Source of the DNA: Coemansia sp. RSA 1804
Taxonomy: Eukaryota; Kickxellomycota; Kickxellomycetes; Kickxellales; Kickxellaceae
Assembly: GCA_027578815.1 (NCBI GenBank)
Contig: JANBTH010000781.1
Span: forward strand, 1 to 11,413
Direction: 5' to 3'
DNA: 11,413 nucleotides
The notes beneath the pieces are model-generated. The model made no database searches. It saw only the letters and a program-made list of their open reading frames with translations, and was not told the DNA's origin. The position numbers were made by a program, and so were the translations under genes. Positions 1 through 6,919 of the stretch are shown here, in pieces (within the stretch, counting starts at the first letter, position 1; each line of letters starts with the position of its first letter).

Positions 1-182
1 TACAATCTCTGCAAAAGCAAAGACAATATTGGGACGGTACTTACAGCTGGGTTAAAGCAGCCATTGATGTTGGGAAACACACACGTAGACAATGCTATAA
101 CAAATTTCACAACAACGTAAAGATTAGAAAAGCTGTTGAGCAGCCGCTTTCCGACACTCTTCCAAGCACATTGGAGGAGTAA
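1..182 (+). CDS. Myb/SANT-like domain protein, 3' end only
   Basis: The third forward frame is open from the window edge to a TAA at 180-182 and gives 59 residues. Residues 10-41 look like the end of a Myb/SANT helix-turn-helix repeat. Aromatic residues are spaced YW..TYSW, followed by VKAAIDVGKHTRRQCYNKF, matching the family pattern of a helix 2, 'VG.RT..QC' and a helix 3 that contacts DNA. A short charged tail ending in TLEE follows. This suggests a nuclear DNA-binding or chromatin protein with the Myb repeat near its C terminus. The start and upstream domains lie outside the window, so full length and exact family are unknown. It is convergent with the demethylase gene to its right. The Myb assignment comes from motif spacing read by eye. 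The reading frame itself is well supported because the other two frames close within about 120 bases. Confidence 0.65.
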   Translation, partial: QSLQKQRQYWDGTYSWVKAAIDVGKHTRRQCYNKFHNNVKIRKAVEQPLSDTLPSTLEE

Positions 183-563
183 GTAACCTGGGTCTGACAG
201 GAAAGCTGTGTCTATTTAAAGTGACAGTCACAAGTAAGCACTTGCTTTGTGTATTTTTGTTTATCCGCAGATGTCATATAGTTAGGAAGCGGGTATATCA
301 CGGGTATATAAAGAGGCTAGCGGAGTTATTCAGTTTGCTTTCTTTATCTATTTCTTTTTTTACTTTACACGGAATTTTTTTACCATTCTTGCTTTTGGCA
401 ACCGGATATTGGAAAGTGGGTTTGGTGCGGAAGCAAGTTGCTTCGGTTTATGATATGAAAAGAAGAAGAAAAATGAATAAGAAAAACAGCCTACCAGATA
501 AAAATGGTCAAAACGGGAGTTAAAGAAAGGGGGAGAGAGCTGGATCGGATTACCTATACCGGG
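183..563. other. Convergent intergenic region, no gene seen
   Basis: This stretch separates the stop codons of two convergent genes and should hold both 3' untranslated regions. The only longer open frame here (221-523, plus) begins at a GTG, has no recognisable motif, and reads as Phe/Leu/Ser-rich noise. Small dyads are present: GTGACAGTCAC at 221-231 and CAAGT/ACTTG arms at 231-244. A TATATAAAG string lies at about 303-311 but has no coding frame behind it. No confident polyadenylation signal could be assigned to either gene. Confidence 0.6.
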
Positions 564-3404
564 TTACTTAATCGAACAAAAAGACAAATGGCGGGGACAG
601 AAGGCCTTGGCTTGGGACCAGTCAAGCAGATCAGGATTACGGATGGCAGCACACATCGGATGGAACGACTTGGAGCACTTGGGATGCGCACACTGGACCA
701 CAGGGCCAAAACATTGGTGCAGCTGTATGGGCTGTTTGCGCGGGCTTTGCTCTTTGGCTGCACCAGGCAGCCGCGAGTCAGCGTGGCCATAGCAGAACAT
801 GCACTTGGAGCTGGTCCGGTTCCGGCTAGTAGCAGAGACACCGGTCACCATGGCGGATCCGCTCATAGGCAACGGCGTGTCTGGCAAATCGGAGCGCTTC
901 GCATCAAACTTCCACAGCGGAATGCGGGTGCGCGCAGCAATCGCCTGCTTTGAAGCCGTCACAGCTCGCGCAGCAGTGCGGGCGCGCGTGCTTATTCCGT
1001 TTGACGAGTCATCGGTCGGTGTGGTTGGGCTATCGTCGCCCTTTTCGCCAAGATCGTCGTCCTTGTCGGGCGATGGAAAGCTAAGGTGTGTCTCGTTAAT
1101 GAAGTTGGCACACAGGATATGCGCAAACGCTGGCGGCTGCGCTTTGTCATCCCCAGTGGGGCTGTCTGGCGAGACGGGCAGCATTAGACCATTCTGGAAT
1201 GCGCACAGAGCGCACGGCAGCTGGTCGGTATCCATAACACAGTTTGCACAGCGGTAGTGCGCGTCATCGCACGCCAGCGCCGAGCACTGCGAATGAACAG
1301 TCAGCCCACACTGCTCGCACTCCACCACCGCTTCTGGCTCCGCTGAATCACTATCGAATCCCAGAATCGGCAACAAGCAAGCGCCACACATGCCAACCGG
1401 CGTGTGTAGCGATCCGAATCGCCGCCAAACGTCTGTAGCATCTACAGTCGATTCACCTGCTTTCTCTGCCGCGATGTCACTGCTTTTCTCCTCTTCAGCG
1501 ACCAAAGCTGTAACAGCTGCAGCTGGCTGCTGCACTGCCTTCTTCGCTGCCTTGCCTGGCGACCGCTTGGCCACCGGCTCGCCCCGCTGGGCGCTTGACA
1601 CCGACTGTTTGCGCTTGGCCCCACCCACAGCAGCAGCAGCAGCAGCAGCAGCCGCAGCCGCATGACGGCGTGGCGAGTCGCGCTGAATACGGTCGCGCAG
1701 AGAAACATCGTCATTGTCATCGCCATCATCATCGTCTACAACCACATCGGCCTCAGAGTCAGCGCGTGCCGCACCGGGCTTTTCTCCGCGACGGCTGCCA
1801 AACCACTCCATCAGATCGATGGTCACCGAGTCCTTGACGCACTCGCAGTGCTTCGACTGCCACGCAACATCCAGCCATCGCTCCAGTGCAAAGTTGACGC
1901 TCTCGGCGCAGTTGAATCCGTGGTTGAAACCAGCATGGTAGCCCAACGGAAACGTCAGCACAATTTCGCCCGCCCGCTGCACAACGCGGTTGAATGGAAT
2001 GCTCTGCGACGCCAGAAACCGAGGCGACAAAAGGAAGGCTTTGTGGCGAAGAAACTGGGAGCAGCTCTTGTAGTCGTTGGCAAAAACATTCTGCATCGAC
2101 ATCTCGAATCGGCTGCGCGCATCAATAGGAATCGCATACCACGCCTTTGGTGCGCCAAAGTGGATGTAGTTGATCGAGTACAGATCCATGTCCTCCACAT
2201 GCCACGCAAACGTTGCCTTCCACATTCCAAGATACAGATACGGATCGTTTACGCCAGGCATCCGCTGCCCGATCTGTCGCAGCAGTCCTGGCAGATTGCG
2301 GATGTTCCAGTGCGGGAACCGCTTGTACTCTGGAAACAGCGTACCCAGCACATCCGCGCCGTACATCGGTGGCTGGAACAGCATGTTCTTCCAGTAGATG
2401 CGCTCCAGCTCCTCGTTCTCCGCATACTCCTTCTCTGTCACAAACAGCGCACGCCCATCGTCACCTGTGAATAGCCGTGGCAGATGCATCCCGTTGCTGT
2501 CGCCTGCTGCCTCGCCTTCGACCTCCGGATGCGGCCTGTATGTTGCAACCGCTGCCTGGAATTTGGTTCGCATTGCCTCCGACCGCGTGGTTGTTTTCAG
2601 CGCCTCTGCTGCTGCGCTTGTCAGTCTAATCTTTCCTTTCTTGTAATCAACCGCAACACCCACAGTCTCAGACTCAACAACCCTCTGCTCCTCGCACTCC
2701 AAACCCCCATCCGCGCTGCCTCTGCTCTTTCGTTGGTTTCGTCTCGTGCCAGCCCCGCTTTCTCTGCGACTCTTGTCCCGCCCACTCTTTTCGTCCCCGC
2801 CTTCGCTCTTTCCGCCGCTTTCTTCCATCGTCTTAAGCTTGTCGGGCACACGGTGGCTGTCGTCCTGCGATATCTGGAAAAACTGTGCCAGCTTGAGCTT
2901 CCTATGGAACTCCACGTTATACTGGTGGAATATCCCGCTGCTTCCGTTAAAGTGCTGCACAATGGGCTTCATAATAGGAAAATCCTCATCAGCAAACACT
3001 CTTCTATCTCCAGCTGACTGTTCCAGCTCCGCACGCCACGCCTTTGGCGGAATAATCTTACAGACTCCTCCGCGCAACGCCAGTGGCTCAATAGTAGCTA
3101 CCAGCGCTTCAAAGTCCTTAAACTGCTCCATTGTTGGACAAAACACTGGCACCGAGGAATTTGGGTAAAAGTAGTATTCGACTGGCTTCCCAAATAGCTC
3201 CGGGTTGAATATACTGCTACTTGTTGCTGTTGCTGTTGTTGAACCTGTTTCCTTTATGCTATGGCCTTTTGTGGTGGCATGTTGTGTCGTTTTGTGTGGC
3301 CTTGTTGCTGGCGTTTTCAGCATGTTGCTGAATTGTCGTCTTCCTCTGCCTCCTCCATTGCTGCTGCTGTTGCTTTGAAGCACCGTTTCCCCTCGAACCA
3401 GCAT
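564..3404 (-). CDS. KDM4-type JmjC histone lysine demethylase with PHD and extended PHD
   Basis: This 946-residue protein has no intron in the coding region. JmjN spans about 85-123 (VPVFCPTMEQFKDF). The JmjC catalytic core, about 335-535, tracks human KDM4 closely: YGADVLGTLF, GVNDPYLYLGMWKATFAWH, SINYIHFGAPKAWY, GYHAGFNHGFNCAES. Fe(II) ligands are H402, E404 and H490. 2-oxoglutarate contacts are Y348, N412 and K420. The KDM4 zinc site is complete (C448, H454, C520, C522), so an active nuclear demethylase is expected, with H3K9/H3K36 methyl-lysine as the family's usual substrate. A C4HC3 PHD follows (C673, C676, C696, C699, H704, C707, C719, C722), then an extended PHD whose zinc ligands run from C731 to H939, interrupted by a low-complexity insert at about 770-867. 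The protein ends six residues after the last finger, with no Tudor domains. Linkers include an acidic run (549-566) and 11 alanines (582-592). The ATG at 3404 is the first in frame and precedes JmjN. Confidence 0.95.
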   Translation of the reverse strand: MLVRGETVLQSNSSSNGGGRGRRQFSNMLKTPATRPHKTTQHATTKGHSIKETGSTTATATSSSIFNPELFGKPVEYYFYPNSSVPVFCPTMEQFKDFEALVATIEPLALRGGVCKIIPPKAWRAELEQSAGDRRVFADEDFPIMKPIVQHFNGSSGIFHQYNVEFHRKLKLAQFFQISQDDSHRVPDKLKTMEESGGKSEGGDEKSGRDKSRRESGAGTRRNQRKSRGSADGGLECEEQRVVESETVGVAVDYKKGKIRLTSAAAEALKTTTRSEAMRTKFQAAVATYRPHPEVEGEAAGDSNGMHLPRLFTGDDGRALFVTEKEYAENEELERIYWKNMLFQPPMYGADVLGTLFPEYKRFPHWNIRNLPGLLRQIGQRMPGVNDPYLYLGMWKATFAWHVEDMDLYSINYIHFGAPKAWYAIPIDARSRFEMSMQNVFANDYKSCSQFLRHKAFLLSPRFLASQSIPFNRVVQRAGEIVLTFPLGYHAGFNHGFNCAESVNFALERWLDVAWQSKHCECVKDSVTIDLMEWFGSRRGEKPGAARADSEADVVVDDDDGDDNDDVSLRDRIQRDSPRRHAAAAAAAAAAAVGGAKRKQSVSSAQRGEPVAKRSPGKAAKKAVQQPAAAVTALVAEEEKSSDIAAEKAGESTVDATDVWRRFGSLHTPVGMCGACLLPILGFDSDSAEPEAVVECEQCGLTVHSQCSALACDDAHYRCANCVMDTDQLPCALCAFQNGLMLPVSPDSPTGDDKAQPPAFAHILCANFINETHLSFPSPDKDDDLGEKGDDSPTTPTDDSSNGISTRARTAARAVTASKQAIAARTRIPLWKFDAKRSDLPDTPLPMSGSAMVTGVSATSRNRTSSKCMFCYGHADSRLPGAAKEQSPRKQPIQLHQCFGPVVQCAHPKCSKSFHPMCAAIRNPDLLDWSQAKAFCPRHLSFCSIK
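1628..1660 (-). repeat. CAG trinucleotide tract encoding polyalanine
   Basis: Eight uninterrupted CAG units (1628-1651, plus strand) are followed by CCG-CAG-CCG. In the minus-strand demethylase frame they read GCT/GCG and give 11 alanines (residues 582-592) in the disordered linker between JmjC and the first PHD. Three-base periodicity keeps any length change in frame, so the tract can vary in length without breaking the protein. Confidence 0.9.
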
Positions 3405-3972
3405 TTCCTCCTTGTTTGTTTCTAAAAAGAATAATTTGTTTGTAGAAGAAAAGGGATAGTAATGAATAAAGTTTGAATTAAGAAAAAGTTTTTTATTGCG
3501 AAGAAAGTAGTAAAGAAAGGAAATTCAAAAGGTTGGGCGACAAACATGGTCAATGAAAAAAAAACACTGATGGTTTTTTATTGCCTTTCTTTAAGCTGGG
3601 CATGATGTGGAACAACAATCAGGTGATTGAGTCAGTTCATTCTGTCCAATAACCGTACAATTTTTGTATTCGCTTTTTTCTCTTCTTTCCCTTTTTGTGC
3701 TTTGGGCGGCTCATGCTGACGAACAAACAAACAAAATGATTACCAAACATTTGAAACCCTTGCGAAATCCTTTCTTCACGTGAGGTTTCTTCCATGCACA
3801 ATGATGGAAGGACTTTTCTTCTACGGACGCGCATACATTTATTTTTTTCGGTGATCTGTGCGTGTGTAAAATCACGAAGCTTATGAAAACCTGTAAGACA
3901 GAGTCAGAAGAGTGTCTTGACAGAAAAAACACAGGCTTTTAAAATGTTCTGGCATAGCTGCTGGTTTTTAAT
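3405..3972 (-). promoter_or_regulatory. Demethylase 5' region and F-box 3' region
   Basis: This 568-bp tandem gap should carry the F-box gene's 3' untranslated region and the demethylase promoter. Immediately upstream of the demethylase ATG (minus strand) is a pyrimidine-rich stretch ending TTCTTTTTAG, with AG at plus 3422-3423, 17 nt before the ATG. It could be a 5'-UTR splice acceptor or a transcription-start pyrimidine tract. A clear donor was not found. The 12-mer GCAATAAAAAAC occurs twice on the minus strand (3488-3499 and 3573-3584). Short open frames at 3637-3834 and 3711-3932 lack recognisable motifs. Confidence 0.5.
3838..3843 (-). terminator. Candidate polyadenylation signal of the F-box gene
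   Basis: AATAAA on the minus strand (TTTATT on plus) lies about 130 nt past the F-box stop codon, a reasonable distance for a fungal cleavage signal. In AT-rich sequence such a hexamer also arises by chance. Confidence 0.4.
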
Positions 3973-5601
3973 TCAAATGTCAAGCTTGTCCAGCATTACA
4001 GAACCTTTGCTAACCTTAATGGTCACCATGGCATTTGGAAGCAGCCGTTCCAAATACACTTTCAAGTCTGTCGCACAATTGGCAATGATTGGGTTTATTA
4101 TAAACCCCGCTCTGCGAATGCTTGTCGAAATGGGAGCCATATCTGGCTTTTTGGCAAGTATCTCATCAAATATCGTGCTGTTCATTCTCAGTCGCAGATT
4201 GTAGATGCGTATTTTCTCAAGCATCGGAAGCTTTGAAACCAAGCTCTTTAAACCCGTGATCGACACTGAACCATGTAGCTGTAGCTCCTTAAGGTATCTC
4301 CAGTCCATTTTCTCAACGTCAAATGATGCAGACTCATTATAATCTTCGACAATCGTATGTTCTGCCAAATCGCTGATATTAAGAATATCATTCATGTATT
4401 GGTGTCTTATTCGGTAATTACGGTCCTGGTACATTGTTGCATATTTTGAAAATACATTACGTGCACTGTCGATATTGAGGTTTTTAAATCTCAAGCATGC
4501 ATCATGCATGTAGAGCTCCATGTTTCTTATAGGCCCTGAACTATGCAATGACGAAAGAAATAGATTTATAAATGGCGAAAGTTTTAGTGAAAGCATTTCA
4601 AGTTTTGGCGCCATTACCTTGTAATTGAACTTTTGTTCAATGTCTTCAGAATCATTTTCATCGTAATATTCATTATATTCATCATAGCGAAAGACTGAAA
4701 TATGTGTTGCTTTAAGACGTAATGAGCGAAGATTGGCAAAGTTTATTATATTTGTTTTGTTGCTGCTTTCAAAAGAACTCCACGAAAACTTATTGTCTTC
4801 AGTGTAGAACATGTGCAGATATGTCAAGCTTTCTGAGCATATACGTGGCATATAATTGGTAGCACCAATTGCATTGCTTATATAAACCTGCTCCAATCTG
4901 TTTGAAAACTCTTTCACGTCTTCAAGTGCCATATGTGGGTACATGAATCCACGCAGTTGGTGGGAATAGCTGCAAATCAATGACTTTGCAAAAGTTATCT
5001 CCACTGGCATATTATTGCACATTTGCCATTCAAGAAACCTTACATTTGGAATATACTGGCAAACCTGTTTTCCAAGTAATTCAACCTCATGAATCGTAGA
5101 ATCATCTTGTTGGTCCCCACCAAGTAAGTTCACAGCCATCAATAGCTCCAAACTTCTAACATTCTTTAGTATATCAAAATGTGTACGCAGTTTCTCTAAA
5201 ACCATTCGTAGACACTGGACAGGCTCTGCGTAAATCCCAACATAAACCTGAATTGTCTTGGGCCACTGATGGCCGCCCATATCCCCAATTATGTCTAGGT
5301 TAGATCTTACCACGTAATTTTCCACTGTAATCGGTGTATTGATAGCTCTATTAGTGTGATGTGTGCTTTGGTTGGCATATTCTGCATTGTTATTAATTCT
5401 AGCTTCACAGCTAACAAAAGATATTTCGTGAGCACTAGAAAGTGCCAGTTGTCTCCATTTTCTGCACACCGACGGAGACACCAGCTTTATTTGTCTCCAT
5501 CTTTTAAGTTTACAATGGCCTGCCTGCCCCCATTTATTGTGGTTAAATGTCCAGTAGAATATCCTAGTCAGAACAATATCAGGAAGCTCGTTTATATACA
5601 T
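3973..5601 (-). CDS. F-box protein with leucine-rich repeats
   Basis: The protein has 542 residues and no intron. The frame is open upstream to 5631, but the codons there contain no ATG. The first in-frame ATG, at 5599-5601, puts the F-box right at the N terminus. Residues 3-53 match an F-box: INELPDIVLTRIFYW, then IKLVSPSVCRKWRQLALSS. A loop of about 20 residues (18-37) separates the two halves. The rest has irregular leucine-rich repeat strands, for example LRSLRLK (291-297), PKLEMLSLKLS (332-342), IRNMELYMHD (358-367) and YLKELQLHGS (436-445). An acidic patch lies at about 307-322. F-box proteins dock on Skp1 in SCF ubiquitin ligases and present a substrate through the repeats, so a role in targeted protein degradation is inferred. 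No specific orthologue is recognised. The gene is visibly more AT-rich than the demethylase next to it, which fits a fast-evolving, lineage-specific family. Confidence 0.8.
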   Translation of the reverse strand: MYINELPDIVLTRIFYWTFNHNKWGQAGHCKLKRWRQIKLVSPSVCRKWRQLALSSAHEISFVSCEARINNNAEYANQSTHHTNRAINTPITVENYVVRSNLDIIGDMGGHQWPKTIQVYVGIYAEPVQCLRMVLEKLRTHFDILKNVRSLELLMAVNLLGGDQQDDSTIHEVELLGKQVCQYIPNVRFLEWQMCNNMPVEITFAKSLICSYSHQLRGFMYPHMALEDVKEFSNRLEQVYISNAIGATNYMPRICSESLTYLHMFYTEDNKFSWSSFESSNKTNIINFANLRSLRLKATHISVFRYDEYNEYYDENDSEDIEQKFNYKVMAPKLEMLSLKLSPFINLFLSSLHSSGPIRNMELYMHDACLRFKNLNIDSARNVFSKYATMYQDRNYRIRHQYMNDILNISDLAEHTIVEDYNESASFDVEKMDWRYLKELQLHGSVSITGLKSLVSKLPMLEKIRIYNLRLRMNSTIFDEILAKKPDMAPISTSIRRAGFIINPIIANCATDLKVYLERLLPNAMVTIKVSKGSVMLDKLDI

Positions 5602-5717
5602 TGTTAATAAAAAGCTAAAAAATGTACACAATATTAACCATACAAAAAGAAAAGATTGAAGGAAAAAGAGAAAAATAAAAATTAGTGTGACTGTAAAATA
5701 TCATTTGCTGAGGCTGC

Positions 5718-5763
5718 CTTATTTTTCTTTTTGGAAAGAATAAGCTGAGATAAAAAATATCTC
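5718..5763. repeat. Two adjacent stem-loops upstream of the F-box gene
   Basis: Arms CTTATT (5718-5723) and CTTT (5727-5730) pair with AAAG (5735-5738) and AATAAG (5739-5744) around a TTGG loop, with a three-base bulge. Three bases later, GAGATA (5747-5752) and TATCTC (5758-5763) pair perfectly around AAAAA. They lie 117-162 bases upstream of the F-box ATG, so they may fall in its leader or core promoter. Function is unknown. Confidence 0.45.
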
Positions 5764-5892
5764 TTTTCCATATATTTGGATATTGACAGTCATGTGCAAT
5801 AGATGAAAATCTGTGCAGAGCAAAAAAAATATAATTCTCAAAGGAGTGCAGTTGACTTCCAAGCTTGATAAAAAAAGCGTTTAACTTTATGT

Positions 5893-5906
5893 AAAGTAGC
5901 TACTTT
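5893..5906. repeat. Perfect 14-bp palindrome AAAGTAGCTACTTT
   Basis: A 14-bp sequence equal to its own reverse complement with no spacer, about 290 bp upstream of the F-box start. It could be a dimeric transcription-factor site. No known factor is assigned. Confidence 0.6.
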
Positions 5907-5990
5907 TCTACACTAGGTTTAGGGGAAAAGGATTTGGATAAGCATCATTTACCGTGTCTATATTTTTTATGCTGCAATATCCATACACAG

Positions 5991-6012
5991 CCATTTTTTT
6001 AAATAAAAATGG
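5991..6012. repeat. 8-bp-arm inverted repeat with 6-base spacer
   Basis: CCATTTTT (5991-5998) and AAAAATGG (6005-6012) are perfect reverse complements around TTAAAT. The arms are low-complexity, so chance formation is possible in this AT-rich region. Confidence 0.5.
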
Positions 6013-6050
6013 TTTTAAAACGCCTAGCAAAACACATACAACATTATCAA

Positions 6051-6092
6051 GCAAACATGCATTCTACGACAATGTCTATGTCGCATGTATGC
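6051..6092. repeat. Two-part inverted repeat
   Basis: GCAAACATGC (6051-6060) pairs with GCATGTATGC (6083-6092) at 9 of 10 positions. Nested inside, CGACA (6067-6071) pairs with TGTCG (6079-6083). The two stems share one base, so they compete at that position and a bulge of about six bases is needed on the left side. The arms are not low-complexity, unlike most dyads nearby. Confidence 0.45.
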
Positions 6093-6611
6093 CCATATAT
6101 AGATAAACATAAAATATATTTAAAAAAATAAAATATGAGTGGAAAGGCATGGAGTGCATTAATTAACAAACATAAGTAAATCCAAGCAATCTACTCAATT
6201 TTTTGAGCTTTTAAAATATTGCACCAACCAGTTAAATTATGGATGATCATACGAACAGTTGGTTTAAATAAATTATATGTAAGAGCTTTCGTGTAAAAAT
6301 GAGTGGGCTGCGTGTATATTCGCGTTTATTATGAATTCGGTTCTGCCCTACACTGGTTTCTGTTTGCTATCAATCTATCACATATTGTGCCTTTTTATTA
6401 ATATTGTGTTCTTTATTACTAAAATTTGCTTTATACACAGAGATGTGGTTACTTGCTTTGGCACAGTGTCAAATTTCTATATAAACAGCACAGGAGAATT
6501 CCAACAAGAGAATGAAAATGTAAAAAACCCCATCAAATAATTTATATCTTAAAACAATATCAAGCTTTCACATTCAAATACAAAACCAATACAATAACCG
6601 AGTTATTCATC

Positions 6612-6752
6612 ATGAAGGTTAAAAGCAAACGCACTTCTTTTGAAGGCCAGTTGTCGAGAACCAGTTCTGATTGGCCCAAGAAATGCACCAGATGTGGCGG
6701 AATATTCAAATCAAGCGAAACCATTGAAAAACACACAGCATGGTGTTACTAG
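6612..6752 (+). CDS. 46-residue C2HC zinc-knuckle microprotein or terminal exon
   Basis: This ATG-to-TAG ORF has 46 codons. The N-terminal half is basic and serine/threonine-rich. The C-terminal half is a zinc-binding motif with ligands C25, C28, H41 and C45 (CTRCGG...IEKHTAWC), spacing C-x2-C-x12-H-x3-C. This is the spacing of the small C2HC fingers found singly or in arrays in eukaryotic proteins. The start has A at -3 (CATCATGA), a favourable context, and AATAAA at 6887-6892 lies about 135 nt past the stop. The frame stays open upstream to 6516 with no further ATG. The ORF could therefore be a free-standing microprotein, the last exon of a spliced gene whose 5' part was not found, or a remnant of a longer zinc-finger gene. 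It is convergent with the UNC93-like gene, 167 bases away. Function is unknown. Confidence 0.45.
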   Translation: MKVKSKRTSFEGQLSRTSSDWPKKCTRCGGIFKSSETIEKHTAWCY

Positions 6753-6886
6753 GAAGCTCTAACAAGCATTGTTATGTAAAGATATCGTGGATATATGCTG
6801 TATGTTCAGTTGCACAATAACCCTAACATCAGACATGCATTCAACAATACTTGGCAAGGCTATATTTTGTTTTTTGGTTATTTTAT

Positions 6887-6892
6887 AATAAA
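6887..6892 (+). terminator. Candidate polyadenylation signal for the zinc-knuckle ORF
   Basis: AATAAA, with a second copy at 6909-6914 inside an AAT-repeat stretch, lies between the zinc-knuckle stop and the UNC93-like stop. It would serve plus-strand transcripts. The local AT richness makes chance occurrence likely. Confidence 0.3.
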
Positions 6893-6919
6893 GAAAGAAA
6901 ATAATAATAATAAAGCCGC

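Larger units (their letters stand above)
5602..6611. other. AT-rich intergenic region between divergent genes
   Basis: About 1 kb of AT-rich DNA lies upstream of both the minus-strand F-box gene and the plus-strand zinc-knuckle ORF, so it should hold two promoters. Several inverted repeats are listed separately. A strong splice-acceptor-like string is present: TACTAA at 6417-6422 and CACAG ending at 6440. Donor-like strings lie at 6279 (GTAAGA) and 6314 (GTATAT). None joins exons into a protein that could be recognised. A 69-codon plus-strand ORF (6331-6540) has a hydrophobic Phe/Ile-rich N-terminal half but no motif and runs across the acceptor. It is not called as a gene. Confidence 0.5.

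Noticed and set aside
221..523. 100-codon plus-strand ORF in the left intergenic region
   Set aside because: It starts at GTG, has no motif, is dominated by Phe/Leu/Ser, and lies between two convergent stops where untranslated regions are expected.
1662..2474. 270-codon plus-strand ORF, with others nearby (504-953, 799-1257, 2484-3017, 2746-3168), opposite the demethylase
   Set aside because: They lie antisense to a gene with complete catalytic and zinc-binding motifs, have no domain of their own, and arise from its GC-rich codon usage.
3637..3932. Two overlapping short minus-strand ORFs, one lysine-rich
   Set aside because: The Lys-rich tail comes from A-rich DNA, one ORF starts at GTG, and both overlap the F-box gene's expected 3' end.
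5602..5631. Ten extra in-frame codons upstream of the F-box start
   Set aside because: They begin at TTG and contain no ATG; the ATG at 5601 places the F-box at the N terminus as usual.
6331..6540. 69-codon plus-strand ORF with a hydrophobic N-terminal half
   Set aside because: AT-rich sequence readily yields Phe/Ile-rich frames, there is no family motif, and it crosses a strong splice acceptor at 6440.
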